From Formosa sp. Hel1_33_131 (GTDB lineage: Bacteria > Bacteroidota > Bacteroidia > Flavobacteriales > Flavobacteriaceae), in contig CATEFX010000062.1 of NCBI GenBank assembly GCA_949499105.1, positions 23,822 to 87,821 on the forward strand: a stretch of 64,000 nt of DNA, in the 5' to 3' direction. Below, piece by piece: positions 8,361 through 16,885 of this stretch (position 1 is its first letter; each line of letters opens with the position of its first letter). Position numbers and translations under genes: made by a program. A model generated the notes under the pieces. The model was not told the origin of the DNA, did not search any database, and saw nothing but the letters and a program-made list of their open reading frames with translations.

Positions 8361-9002
8361 TTATTTTTTTATACTTACCGTGAGGCCATCTCTGATAGGG
8401 AGCAAGACGGTTTCTAAACGTGGATCTTCTTTTAATAACGTATTGTATTCTAACACGATTTTTGTAGAAATGTCTGATGGATCGACTGCTTCAATGACTT
8501 TTCCACTCCATAACACATTATCAGAAAGAATCACGCCACCAGGGTTTAGTTTGTCAATAATTTGATGAAAATAGTTGATGTAGTTAGATTTGTCGGCATC
8601 CATAAACACCAAATCAAATGAGGTGTCTAGAGTTGGGATGATATCCAAAGCCGCACCTAAATGTTGTATGATTTGAGATCCATAACCAGATTTATCAAAA
8701 TAGGTTCTTTGAAACGCTACCAGTTCTTCATTGATATCAATGGTGTGTAAAACGCCTTTTTTATCTAATCCTTCTGCCAAGCAAAGGGCAGAATAGCCCG
8801 TAAATGTCCCTAATTCTAATATCGCTTTTGGGCGTATGAGTTTAGATAAAACACTTAAGACTCGACCTTGATAATGTCCACTCAGCATTCGGGGTTGCAG
8901 TATTTTTTGATACGTTTCTCTGGTAAGTGCTTTTAAAAGTGCGGGTTCATCTTCAGAATGTCTTACGACGTAGTCATCCAATTTTTCTGGAATAAAATGC
9001 AT
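8361..9002 (-). CDS. O-methyltransferase, CCoAOMT/COMT-like family
   Basis: A 213-residue SAM-dependent methyltransferase of the caffeoyl-CoA O-methyltransferase family (Methyltransf_3). SAM motif I is ILELGTFTGYSALCLAEG near residue 62. The metal-binding and catalytic loop is DLVFMDADKSNYINYF near residue 130, followed by GGVILSDNVLWSGKV. These enzymes methylate catechol-type or related hydroxyls using a divalent metal. The start codon directly follows the stop of the ACMSD gene, so it is probably the last gene of the kynurenine operon. A catechol-like pathway intermediate such as 3-hydroxyanthranilate or 3-hydroxykynurenine is a possible but unproven substrate. Confidence 0.85.
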   Translation of the reverse strand: MHFIPEKLDDYVVRHSEDEPALLKALTRETYQKILQPRMLSGHYQGRVLSVLSKLIRPKAILELGTFTGYSALCLAEGLDKKGVLHTIDINEELVAFQRTYFDKSGYGSQIIQHLGAALDIIPTLDTSFDLVFMDADKSNYINYFHQIIDKLNPGGVILSDNVLWSGKVIEAVDPSDISTKIVLEYNTLLKEDPRLETVLLPIRDGLTVSIKK

Positions 9003-10085
9003 TTAGGATAAAATTTTATGAATCAGTTTTTCTGCTTCTACTTTGTCATTCCCAAACAACCATCTTAGGGTATTGTCTTCCCAAATTTCATCGTATTGGG
9101 TTTGAGAAATCAAGTTTCGATCAATGGCAAGGTCTAATAGTTTCCCAGGATAGGAGGATTGGGCTTCACTTTCCATTTCACCTAAAGGATAGGGGTCGTC
9201 TAAGCCCATAATAATTTGACTGCTCCCTTGGCGTTTCAACATCAAATTTAAGGAATCTGTGTCATGAACAAGTGTGTCAAAATAGATGTTTTCATGGCCT
9301 ACTGCTTTTCGAGGGTGTGTTTTTCCTTCAAATAAATCTGGCCGACCATCAAATCCTTGAATTCGACGTCCAAGATTCATTTGAGCCATTTGACCGCCAT
9401 GTGCAAAACAAGTTCGGATGTTAGGATAGCGTTCTTGCATCCCGTTTAAGGTGTAAAAGTGATACGCATCCCCACATTGTGCAAGCATCCAAATTAAATG
9501 AAAACGCCATGAGGTGTTTTCTAGTTTGATCATTTTTTCACCATCATAAGGGTGTACTTCAATCGCTAGGTTATATTCATTTGCCAATTCAAAAATGGGG
9601 TCATTTTCTTTATCAAACACACTACGCCATTGCCCAATACTGTCCATAAAGTGGGTGGGTAGGCAGAGGACTTTTAAATCTAATTCTTTGACACAGCGTT
9701 CCATTTCCCATAAAGCACCTTGAATAAAACCGGGGTGTACCACAAATCCACATGTAAATTTTGAAGCATTATCGAGTTGTACTTTGGCGTTAAAATCATT
9801 TTGAAAACGCAATGCTTTTTTCATTTCCTCTAAGCGTAATCCGTTTCCATAGAGTTGAGATAAATTTAAAACCACCGCATGGTCAATTTTATTTTCATCC
9901 ATCCATTCCAGCTTTTCATCTAAGAAAAAACTTGAATGGGTGACCGGCCGACTCCAGCCTTTTTGAAGCATATGTTTTCGTTCGTCATCCACCCAAAAAA
10001 TTTCCTTATCTTTCATAAACTGAGGAATTTCTTCTGGATAAGGCAATAAATGCGAGTGTCCATTAATACGAAGTTTACGTTTCAT
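9003..10085 (-). CDS. 2-amino-3-carboxymuconate-6-semialdehyde decarboxylase (ACMSD)
   Basis: A zinc amidohydrolase-fold decarboxylase. It takes the ring-opened product of 3-hydroxyanthranilate and removes CO2, diverting it from quinolinate and NAD synthesis towards 2-aminomuconate breakdown. The protein has 360 residues. The metal-site motif is INGHSHLL (His-x-His), with further ligands in AIEVHPYD, TCFAHGGQM and the catalytic Asp in IIMGLDDPYPLGE. The start at 10085 gives MKRKLRINGHSH, the family's normal N-terminus. A longer frame upstream runs into the dioxygenase gene and lacks homology. It lies four bases after the dioxygenase stop, within the kynurenine operon. Confidence 0.92.
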   Translation of the reverse strand: MKRKLRINGHSHLLPYPEEIPQFMKDKEIFWVDDERKHMLQKGWSRPVTHSSFFLDEKLEWMDENKIDHAVVLNLSQLYGNGLRLEEMKKALRFQNDFNAKVQLDNASKFTCGFVVHPGFIQGALWEMERCVKELDLKVLCLPTHFMDSIGQWRSVFDKENDPIFELANEYNLAIEVHPYDGEKMIKLENTSWRFHLIWMLAQCGDAYHFYTLNGMQERYPNIRTCFAHGGQMAQMNLGRRIQGFDGRPDLFEGKTHPRKAVGHENIYFDTLVHDTDSLNLMLKRQGSSQIIMGLDDPYPLGEMESEAQSSYPGKLLDLAIDRNLISQTQYDEIWEDNTLRWLFGNDKVEAEKLIHKILS

Positions 10086-10089
10086 ATGC

Positions 10090-10614
10090 TTAAATTTTGT
10101 TTGGTGCTTCCATTTTGGAACCACATTTAGAACACGTACGTGTTTCTTCATTTGAATAATAGTGGTCAAATATAACCGGCATATCCGTTTCAATATTATG
10201 AAGCACAAAGGGCGCTCTGAACAGTTGGTGGTTGCAATTTTCGCAATACCATTCCAAAGCATCTTCAACGCCTTCGGGACGTGGGTATTCTATGACGATC
10301 CCAACCGTATTGGGACCACGTTGTGGAGAATGCGGCACTTTTGAAGGTAATAAATAGATGTCACCTTCTTTTATATGAACATCTTTAGGAACTCCTTTGT
10401 CTATTATTTTTAATATAATATCCCCCTCCAATTGATAGAAAAATTCAGGGGTTTCGTTATAATGATAATCCTTTCTGTTGTTGGGACCTCCGACGACCAT
10501 CACAATAAATTCACCATCATTCCAAACACATTTGTTTCCAACTGGGGGTTTTAATAACGCTCTATTTTCTTCAATCCAGGCTTTAATATTTAATGGAGAT
10601 ACTAGTTTGCTCAT
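10090..10614 (-). CDS. nbaC: 3-hydroxyanthranilate 3,4-dioxygenase
   Basis: A cupin-fold iron(II) dioxygenase that opens the ring of 3-hydroxyanthranilate. At 174 residues it has the bacterial length. The active-site iron ligands are in KDYHYNETPEFFYQLEG (His and Glu) and LLPSKVPHSPQRG (His), and substrate-binding Arg/Glu lie in GIVIEYPRPEGVED. The C-terminal extension carries two Cys-x2-Cys pairs (CENC near residue 125 and CSKC near 162), the rubredoxin-like second iron site of the bacterial form. It sits third from last in the kynurenine operon. Confidence 0.95.
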   Translation of the reverse strand: MSKLVSPLNIKAWIEENRALLKPPVGNKCVWNDGEFIVMVVGGPNNRKDYHYNETPEFFYQLEGDIILKIIDKGVPKDVHIKEGDIYLLPSKVPHSPQRGPNTVGIVIEYPRPEGVEDALEWYCENCNHQLFRAPFVLHNIETDMPVIFDHYYSNEETRTCSKCGSKMEAPNKI

Positions 10615-10643
10615 CGTTTTTTTTTAGGATTAGATTTATAAAG

Positions 10644-11426
10644 TTACAAAGATTTTGTGCGACCGCCGTCAACTGGTATGTTTACCCCGTTTATGTAGCT
10701 GGCAGCCTCACTTGCCAAAAACACAATTGCATGGGCCGTTTCTTCTGGTTTTGCAAACCGTTTTGCAGGACTGTAGTTTTTCATAATCGCTGTCATTTGC
10801 TCTAGACTCGTTTGTGCCTGATGGGCTTTAATTTTAATTATCTCATTCAGACGTTCTGTTTCTGTAAACCCTGGCAACACATTATTAACCGTAATCCCAA
10901 AGCTCCCTAATTCAAAAGAAAGCGTTTTACTCCAATTTCCAACCGCATTTCGAATGGTATTACTAACCCCTAAACCTTCAATGGGTTCTTTTACTGAAGT
11001 CGAGATGATATTAATGATTCGGCCATAGGATTCCTGTTTCATAAAGGGCACTAGCAATTGAGCAAGTACATGGTTACATTTTAGATGTTGTGTAAAGGCA
11101 TTTTCAAATTCTTCAAGGCTTGCATCAATGATGGCACCACTTCTTGGGCCTCCCGTGTTATTGACAAGAATATGGAAACTATGATGCTTAAGGATGTAAT
11201 CTTCTACCTTCAATTTTAAATCCAATGGGTTCATAAAATCTGCAACGATATAATTGTGTTGATCGGTATTTGGTAGTGAAGCAACGACGTCCTTTAATTT
11301 GGTCTCATTTCTAGCCACTAAAGTGACTTTTACGCCTTCAGTTGCTAAGGCGAAAGCAGTGGCTTTTCCAATACCCTGAGTACTTCCGCATACAAGGGCA
11401 TTTTTATGTTCTAAGTTTAATTTCAT
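10644..11426 (-). CDS. SDR-family oxidoreductase-like protein without the usual catalytic tyrosine
   Basis: A 260-residue Rossmann-fold protein. The nucleotide-binding turn reads CGSTQGIGKA (TGxxxGIG type). LVNNTGGP replaces NNAG, and the C-terminal PVDGGRTKSL is typical of SDRs. After the usual serine region (INIISTSVKEPIEG) the sequence runs GVSNTIRNAVGNWSKTL, so the Tyr-x3-Lys pair of active SDRs is not present at its normal place. A known divergent subgroup of ketoacyl-reductase-like SDRs shares this S-N-x-x-R pattern. It lies between kmo and the dioxygenase in the kynurenine operon, with spacing of 17 bases to kmo. This suggests a role in the pathway, but no reaction can be assigned. Confidence 0.82.
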   Translation of the reverse strand: MKLNLEHKNALVCGSTQGIGKATAFALATEGVKVTLVARNETKLKDVVASLPNTDQHNYIVADFMNPLDLKLKVEDYILKHHSFHILVNNTGGPRSGAIIDASLEEFENAFTQHLKCNHVLAQLLVPFMKQESYGRIINIISTSVKEPIEGLGVSNTIRNAVGNWSKTLSFELGSFGITVNNVLPGFTETERLNEIIKIKAHQAQTSLEQMTAIMKNYSPAKRFAKPEETAHAIVFLASEAASYINGVNIPVDGGRTKSL

Positions 11427-11443
11427 GAGTTTATAATTCCGAA

Positions 11444-12847
11444 TTAGTAGTCTAATGTTTTTGCAATTGTGTCTTCCCTAAGAATTTCGCTTGTTTCTTT
11501 TTGTACTTTTTTAAGAAGCTCATTTAAATTTTCAGAGGCATCAATTTTACGGGCAGATAACAGACTTAAGATCGCTTTATCTTGTGCACGACCAATGGTC
11601 ATGGCTTCGTTATAGCCAATCGTTTCTTTGAAGGTTACCAAGGAGTATTTTGAATAATATTCATATGGAAATTCGCTTTCTAAAGCCATTTCTATTTTTC
11701 GTTTCTCTTGAAATAGAGGGTTGGCGATATGATCTTTCATTTCGTGGAAGTTATCAATTGCTAAATCTGCAATTGCATCGGTATCTACTTTTCGATGTGC
11801 TTCAAAAGCTTTTAAGGTTGTTTCCCAATCGCCATTATGAAGGTCTAAAAACCGATCAAATTCTACAACATCTTCAAACGAGGCATTCATGCCTTGCCCA
11901 TAAAATGGAACAATTGCGTGTGCAGAATCTCCCAACAACAGACTGTGACCTTTATACTGCCATGGAAAACACTTGACCGTTCCTAATGGGGCTGTTGGGT
12001 TTTCGAAAAACTCATCTGTCAAATTGGGCATTAAGTTCAGCGCGTCTGGGAATTCTTTCTGAAAAAATTCAGTGACAATTTCAGGCGTTGTTAGGTTGTT
12101 GAAATTGTATTCGCCGGTCTCATAACTCAGAAACAGGGTTACGGTGAAACTCCCATCCAAATTGGGCAAGGCTATGATCATAAAATCACCTCTTGGCCAA
12201 ATATGAAGCGCATTTTTATAGGCCTTAAAATCGCCATTTTCTTTAGGCTGAATGGTTAATTCTTTATAACCATGCGTAAGGTAATTTTGAGAAAAACTAA
12301 ATAAAAATTTACGGTCGTTAAAATAACTTTTTCTCAAGGAAGAACCTGCGCCGTCAGTCCCAAAGATGAGGTCGGCAGAGACCCTAAAAGCAGCCCCTGA
12401 AACGGAGTCTTCAAAACAGCCAACTTTGGCTTCAAAATCGACTTTAGTACAGCGTTTTTCAAACTCAATAGTCACAGTGTCAAGTGCTTCTGCTTCGTCC
12501 AGCAAGAGTGCTGTTAGCAATTCTCTAGAAATAGAATTAATAGACTCATTTTCGCGTCCACTATAGTTTGATAGAAATGTATGTCCTTCAGTATCGTGTA
12601 TCATTCGGCCGTTCATTGGGATGCATAAGGACGCCACTTTTGATTCTAACCCTACGAGTTTAATCGCTTTGAGTCCACGGTTTGAAAACGCCAAATTAAT
12701 GGAGCGTCCCGCACTAATATCGACCGTTCGTAAATCGGGGCGCATTTCTATGACTCGCACTTTATACCCCCGCTGACCAAGTCTTAGCGCTAATAAAGAT
12801 CCACAGAGACCCGCTCCAATAATTAAGATATTTTCTTGTTTAGGCAT
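11444..12847 (-). CDS. kmo: Kynurenine 3-monooxygenase
   Basis: An FAD- and NADPH-dependent hydroxylase converting kynurenine to 3-hydroxykynurenine. The protein has 467 residues. The N-terminal FAD dinucleotide motif is LIIGAGLCGSLLAL, the DG motif GTDGAGSSLRKSYF lies near residue 163, and the GD motif LLGDSAHAIVPFYGQGMN near residue 300. The family sequences GRSINLAFSNRGL and GYKELTI are present. The C-terminal helices are only mildly hydrophobic. Its start overlaps the kynU 3' end by eight bases, so translation is probably coupled. Confidence 0.95.
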   Translation of the reverse strand: MPKQENILIIGAGLCGSLLALRLGQRGYKVRVIEMRPDLRTVDISAGRSINLAFSNRGLKAIKLVGLESKVASLCIPMNGRMIHDTEGHTFLSNYSGRENESINSISRELLTALLLDEAEALDTVTIEFEKRCTKVDFEAKVGCFEDSVSGAAFRVSADLIFGTDGAGSSLRKSYFNDRKFLFSFSQNYLTHGYKELTIQPKENGDFKAYKNALHIWPRGDFMIIALPNLDGSFTVTLFLSYETGEYNFNNLTTPEIVTEFFQKEFPDALNLMPNLTDEFFENPTAPLGTVKCFPWQYKGHSLLLGDSAHAIVPFYGQGMNASFEDVVEFDRFLDLHNGDWETTLKAFEAHRKVDTDAIADLAIDNFHEMKDHIANPLFQEKRKIEMALESEFPYEYYSKYSLVTFKETIGYNEAMTIGRAQDKAILSLLSARKIDASENLNELLKKVQKETSEILREDTIAKTLDY

Positions 12848-14114
12848 TCAGGATTAGTTTTAAGAGTTCAACCATTTTATAAACATCTTCAAATGAGTTG
12901 TAAAAAGGGGTTGGAGCGCAACGAATCACATCAGGGGTTCGCCAATCTGTGATCACATGCGCGGCTGTGAGTTTTTCATGTAACGATTTATCAGCATTTT
13001 TTACTTGGATCGATAGCTGACACCCTCTTTGATTAGGGTCTTTTGGGGTGATAATAGAAATGCGGTCATTCTTTAATTCTAAGATGAGGTATTCTAAATA
13101 GCCCGTGAGTTGTATTGATTTTTTTCGTAGAGCATCCATTCCGACTTCATTAAAGAGTTCCAGAGACGCTTTAATTGCGGCCATTGATAAAATGGGGGGG
13201 TTGCTTAGCTGCCAGCCTTCGGCGCCTGGAATGATGTCTAAGGGTTGACGCATGTCAAAACGGGTGGCTTTATTTTGACTCCACCAGCCTGCAAATCGTT
13301 TTAAGGAGGTGTCATGTGCATAGCGTTCGTGCACAAAAATGCCCCCCAAACTTCCAGGGCCAGAATTCATGTATTTATAAGTACACCAAGCTGCAAAATC
13401 GACTCCAGAATCATGAAGGTTCGGTTGAATGTTTCCGACGCCATGTGCCAAATCAATGCCAACTTTACATCCTTTTTGATGCCCCAGCTCCGCAATTTTC
13501 TTCAAATCTAAAGATTGCCCTGTATAGTAATTGACGCCGCCTATTAATAATAAAGCAATTTCATCGCCCTGCGTTTCTAAAAGAGACTCTAAATCATCTA
13601 TATTTAAAAGTGTTTCCCCTTTTCGAGGCAACCATTCAATTAGTGATTTAGCAGGATCAAACCCATGAAATTGTAATTGCGTTTCAACCGCATATCGATC
13701 CGATGGAAATGCATCACTTTCAATGACAATTTTAAACTTAGTTTTGGTGGGTTGATAAAAGGAAACCATCATTAAATGAAGGTTCGTGGTAAGCGTGTTC
13801 ATAATGACCACTTCAATGGGTTTTGCACCCACAATTTCCGCCATACTTTCTGTAAGAAATTCATGGTAAGGCATCCACGGGTTTTTGGCTTCAAAATGGC
13901 CTTCTACCCCCAAGTTGGCCCAATCATCTAACTCTTGCTGTATGTGATTTTTGGTCTGTTTTGGTTGCAGTCCCAATGAGTTTCCTGTAAAATATAACCA
14001 CTCCTCTCCATCGGCGTTTTTTGGAATATGAAATTTATTCCGGAAGTGTGCTAAGGGATCTTTTTGATCTTGTTCTTTAGCACATTCGATTCCTGGGGTG
14101 TAGCTTGTCAACAT
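12840..14114 (-). CDS. kynU: Kynureninase
   Basis: A PLP enzyme cleaving kynurenine or 3-hydroxykynurenine to (3-hydroxy)anthranilate plus alanine. The protein has 424 residues. The PLP-lysine region reads AAWCTYKYMNSGPGSLGG near residue 265, and the preceding aspartate is in VGIDLAHGVGN. The family motifs GNSLGLQP near residue 47, EVVIMNTLTTNLHLMM and AGWWSQN are present. It is the first gene of the operon kynU-kmo-SDR-dioxygenase-ACMSD-O-methyltransferase. Tryptophan dioxygenase and kynurenine formamidase are not in the window and must lie elsewhere if the full pathway exists. Confidence 0.96.
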   Translation of the reverse strand: MLTSYTPGIECAKEQDQKDPLAHFRNKFHIPKNADGEEWLYFTGNSLGLQPKQTKNHIQQELDDWANLGVEGHFEAKNPWMPYHEFLTESMAEIVGAKPIEVVIMNTLTTNLHLMMVSFYQPTKTKFKIVIESDAFPSDRYAVETQLQFHGFDPAKSLIEWLPRKGETLLNIDDLESLLETQGDEIALLLIGGVNYYTGQSLDLKKIAELGHQKGCKVGIDLAHGVGNIQPNLHDSGVDFAAWCTYKYMNSGPGSLGGIFVHERYAHDTSLKRFAGWWSQNKATRFDMRQPLDIIPGAEGWQLSNPPILSMAAIKASLELFNEVGMDALRKKSIQLTGYLEYLILELKNDRISIITPKDPNQRGCQLSIQVKNADKSLHEKLTAAHVITDWRTPDVIRCAPTPFYNSFEDVYKMVELLKLILNA

Positions 14115-14133
14115 TTTGCAGTTTGAATTCTCT

Positions 14134-14141
14134 CAAAAATA
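14134..14141 (-). promoter_or_regulatory. -7 box (TATTTTTG) of the kynurenine operon
   Basis: TATTTTTG on the minus strand ends 19 bases before the kynU ATG. I see no palindromic operator next to it and no linked regulator gene. Confidence 0.55.
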
Positions 14142-14183
14142 GACATTTTTGATTTAAAATAAAATGGAATCGGTGCTTTAAAA

Positions 14184-14846
14184 TTAATGCGTCGATTTAA
14201 GTAAGTGTGGGAATTTATTTTGAAATTTTCGCAATCGGGGAATAGATACATTTCGGATATAAGAGTTGTTCGGATGAAGGCGCTCATAATTTTGATGATA
14301 GTCTTCGCCAATCCAGAATTTTTGGAACGGATAGACTTCTGCGGCAACGGTTACATTTAGCTGCGAAGAAAGGGCTTCTTTTTTCTGAACTATAATTGTT
14401 TTTTGGTCTTCATTTTGATAAAAAATAATCGATCGGTATTGGGAGCCTCTGTCTGGGCCTTGTCCATTAACTTGAGTCATGTTTTGGGACCCAAAATAAA
14501 CGTCCACTAGTGTTTTAAAACTCACAATGGTTGGATTATATATGACTTCGACCGCTTCAGCGTGACCTGTTCTTCCGGTATTACTTTTTTGATAGGTTGG
14601 ATTCTCACTGTGGCCACCTGCATAGCCATTGATGACTTCAGAAACGCCGTTGACACTTTCATAGACAGCCTCTACACACCAGAAACATCCACTTGCAAAA
14701 TAAGCTTTTGCCATTCCGTTTTCTAATGGGACTTCGATTGGAGGGGTCGTAACTTGAGTATGCTGCGAGCTAGTCTTATTTTTGTTTGTTTGACAGCTAG
14801 TAACGCTAATGGTTAAGCAAATCAGTAAAGTAGTAAGATGTTTCAT
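14184..14846 (-). CDS. msrA: Peptide methionine-S-sulfoxide reductase MsrA, lipoprotein form
   Basis: Repairs oxidised methionine (S-sulfoxide) in proteins. The protein has 220 residues. A lipoprotein signal (ISVTSCQ, Cys at about residue 18) places it outside the cytoplasm. The catalytic motif is ASGCFWCVEAVYES near residue 52 with the nucleophile Cys, followed by INGYAGG and NPTYQ. The catalytic chemistry region GHAEAVEV and the C-terminal YHQNYERLHPNN are present. The resolving Cys at the C-terminus of some MsrAs is absent, but a second Cys is in the GCFWC pair. It lies 69 bases upstream of kynU on the same strand, so kynU could receive some read-through. Confidence 0.95.
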   Translation of the reverse strand: MKHLTTLLICLTISVTSCQTNKNKTSSQHTQVTTPPIEVPLENGMAKAYFASGCFWCVEAVYESVNGVSEVINGYAGGHSENPTYQKSNTGRTGHAEAVEVIYNPTIVSFKTLVDVYFGSQNMTQVNGQGPDRGSQYRSIIFYQNEDQKTIIVQKKEALSSQLNVTVAAEVYPFQKFWIGEDYHQNYERLHPNNSYIRNVSIPRLRKFQNKFPHLLKSTH

Positions 14847-14912
14847 GGGCGTAATTTTTATTAGTTAAAATTACAAAGGCTATTTTATAATAGTGTGAAA
14901 ATTATATTAAAT

Positions 14913-14943
14913 AAAAAAGCCCTCATTAAAAATGAAGGCTTTG
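14913..14943 (-). terminator. Rho-independent terminator of the Nif3-zinc-ribbon pair
   Basis: The stem AAAGCCTTCATT / AATGAGGGCTTT (minus strand, one mismatch) is followed by a run of T. It lies 20 bases after the stop of the coiled-coil gene. Confidence 0.8.
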
Positions 14944-14963
14944 AAATTTTCGAAGTGAAAAAA

Positions 14964-15743
14964 TTACAGTTTAGTAAACAATTTTTCCATTTTTTCTTTT
15001 TGTTCTTCAGCCAAAGCCGCATCTACTAAAATTCGACCACTGTGTTCATCAGTGATAATTTTTTTACGAGATGCAATTTCCATTTGTACTTGTGGTGGAA
15101 TCGTAAAATAAGACCCTCCAGAAGCACCTCTTTCGATCGGTACAATGGCTAAACCATTTTTAACGTTCGTGCGTATTTTACTGTATGCTTTTACAAGACG
15201 CTCCTCTATATTCTTTTTATAATCTTCAGATTTTGCTAGTAAAAGTGTTTCTTCTTTTTCAGTTTCAGCAAGAATGGCATCAAGATCCGCCTTTTTGTGC
15301 TTCAAATGTACTTCGCGTTCTTCCAAACGTTCTTTTGTAGAAGTAATCACTACATTTTTTTGTTCGATTTGAGCGCTAAATTCTTTGATGTGTTTGTCCG
15401 CCAACTGAATTTCTAGTTCTTGAAATTCAACTTCTTTAGTTAATGAATTAAACTCGCGATTGTTACGCACATTTTTTTGTTGTTCAGTATATTTTTTAAT
15501 TAAGCCAGTCGCTTCTTCAATAAGAATCTTTTTAGATTTTATTTGATTGTCAATTTCAGCGAGGCTATCCTCCAGTTTCTGAACTCTATTTTTGAATCCT
15601 TCAACATCATCTTCTAAATCTCTAACTTCTAAAGGAAGCTCTCCTCTTACATTTCTAATTTCGTCAACTCTTGAGTCGATTAATTGTAAATCATAAAGCG
15701 CTCTTAAGCGTTCTTCTACGGTTAGTTCTTTCTTTTTAGCCAT
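14964..15743 (-). CDS. Coiled-coil protein of the C4 zinc-ribbon family with the cysteines lost
   Basis: A 259-residue protein. Residues about 25-185 form a long antiparallel coiled coil with heptads rich in Glu, Lys and Leu. The C-terminus has the family signature ALVPIERG-type sequence, here AIVPIERGASGGSYFTIPPQ, then KKIITDEHSGRILVDA. In canonical members this domain is a zinc ribbon with two Cys-x2-Cys pairs (GxCGGC...CPxCGR). Here the four positions read Ser, Ser and His/Ser, so no zinc site remains although the backbone sequence is kept. Family members bind nucleic acid or act near translation, but the role in this lineage is unclear. The gene follows Nif3 by two bases, so it is co-transcribed. 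Confidence 0.85.
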   Translation of the reverse strand: MAKKKELTVEERLRALYDLQLIDSRVDEIRNVRGELPLEVRDLEDDVEGFKNRVQKLEDSLAEIDNQIKSKKILIEEATGLIKKYTEQQKNVRNNREFNSLTKEVEFQELEIQLADKHIKEFSAQIEQKNVVITSTKERLEEREVHLKHKKADLDAILAETEKEETLLLAKSEDYKKNIEERLVKAYSKIRTNVKNGLAIVPIERGASGGSYFTIPPQVQMEIASRKKIITDEHSGRILVDAALAEEQKEKMEKLFTKL

Positions 15744-15745
15744 GC

Positions 15746-16840
15746 TTATATATACTTTACGGGATTTGTGTTTGTCTTTGATAAAAGGACTGCAAAATTA
15801 GTAATTTTTTTCTTAAGATAAGCAACTAAAATATTTTTTATGTGCGCTTCGCTTTCATAGTGGCCTATATCGGCCAATAATAGGTCATTTTCTGCTCTGA
15901 AAAAATCATGATATTTTAAATCTGAGGAGATAAACGCATCAGCACCAGCAGCTTTAGCAGCTTCTATGGCAAAGCTTCCGGACCCTCCTAAAACCGCCAC
16001 TTTTTGAATTGGGCTGTCTAATAATTTCGAATGGCGTATCACGGAACAATTTAGACGGATTTTTACAAATTCTAAGAAAGAAACTTCATTCATCGGTTGT
16101 TCTAACTGCCCAATCATTCCCATACCAATATGTTGATTTTTATTTTCAAGGGGGATAATTTCATAAGCAACCTCTTCATAAGGGTGGTTATTCAAGAGTG
16201 CTTTCAAAATCCTTTTCTCCAGATGTTTTTCAAAACTGACCGTAATTTTTGTTTCGCTAACGTTTTGTAATGTGTTTTTCTCCCCGATGACAGGGTTCGA
16301 ATTCTCATTTCCTTTATACGTTCCAGTTCCAGAACTATTAAAACTACAGTGGTCATAATTCCCAAGACTTCCTGCACCACTTTCAAATAAAGCGGTTCTT
16401 ATTGTTTCCGCGTCGTTTTCTGGCACATAAGTGGTTAATTGTTTGATGGTGCCGGCTTGCGGAATTAAGATCACTTTGTGTTGAAGTTCCAAAATTTCAC
16501 AAAGACCTGCGTTAGAACCTTCAAAAACATTATCAAGAGCTGTATGAATGGCATAAATCGCGATTTTATGTTCGATGGCCTTTATTAAAACACGCTCAAC
16601 ATAAGAGTTTCCAGTGATTTTTTTAAGCCCTTTGAAAATAATGGGATGAAAACTCACAATCAAATTACAGTGGGTTTCAATGGCTTCATCCACGACCGCT
16701 TCAAGCGTATCTAATGTGACCAAAATCCCTGTTACTTTGGTTGTTTTATCGCCGACTAAAAGTCCTACGTTGTCAAACTCTTCTGCGTATGCAAGCGGGG
16801 CTAAGGCCTCTAAATGCGTGATCACATCCTGAACTATCAT
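15746..16840 (-). CDS. Nif3-like dinuclear metal centre protein (YbgI/YqfO type)
   Basis: A 364-residue Nif3 family protein, often annotated 'GTP cyclohydrolase 1 type 2' although this activity is doubtful. Metal-site motifs are LIVSFHPIIFKGLKK (His) and AIYAIHTALDNV (His) in the N-terminal half, and AFISSDLKYHDFF and LADIGHYESE in the C-terminal half. Between them, at residues about 130-240, lies the PII/CutA-like insertion domain seen in YqfO. The protein is cytosolic and forms hexameric rings in relatives. It heads an operon with the coiled-coil protein and diverges from lpxK. Confidence 0.9.
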   Translation of the reverse strand: MIVQDVITHLEALAPLAYAEEFDNVGLLVGDKTTKVTGILVTLDTLEAVVDEAIETHCNLIVSFHPIIFKGLKKITGNSYVERVLIKAIEHKIAIYAIHTALDNVFEGSNAGLCEILELQHKVILIPQAGTIKQLTTYVPENDAETIRTALFESGAGSLGNYDHCSFNSSGTGTYKGNENSNPVIGEKNTLQNVSETKITVSFEKHLEKRILKALLNNHPYEEVAYEIIPLENKNQHIGMGMIGQLEQPMNEVSFLEFVKIRLNCSVIRHSKLLDSPIQKVAVLGGSGSFAIEAAKAAGADAFISSDLKYHDFFRAENDLLLADIGHYESEAHIKNILVAYLKKKITNFAVLLSKTNTNPVKYI

Positions 16841-16857
16841 AAGTTTTTGTTTAACTT

Positions 16858-16865
16858 CAAAGATA
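16858..16865 (-). promoter_or_regulatory. -7 box (TATCTTTG) for the Nif3 operon
   Basis: TATCTTTG on the minus strand lies 17 bases upstream of the Nif3 ATG. It is only seven bases from the divergent lpxK box, so the two promoters share DNA. Confidence 0.55.
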
Positions 16866-16872
16866 AAATAAT

Positions 16873-16880
16873 TACTTTCG
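16873..16880 (+). promoter_or_regulatory. Variant -7 box (TACTTTCG) for lpxK
   Basis: TACTTTCG differs from TAnnTTTG by one base and lies five bases before the GTG start of lpxK. This implies a leaderless lpxK transcript. Confidence 0.35.
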
Positions 16881-16885
16881 TTGCG

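Noticed and set aside
10086..10268. Possible 61-residue N-terminal extension of the ACMSD protein
   Set aside because: It reads through the dioxygenase coding region in another frame, shows no similarity to the family, and the next ATG at 10085 gives the normal N-terminus four bases after the dioxygenase stop.
14108..14347. Small minus-strand protein overlapping the msrA C-terminus
   Set aside because: It lies in another frame of msrA, whose catalytic domain and C-terminal motifs are intact throughout the overlap.
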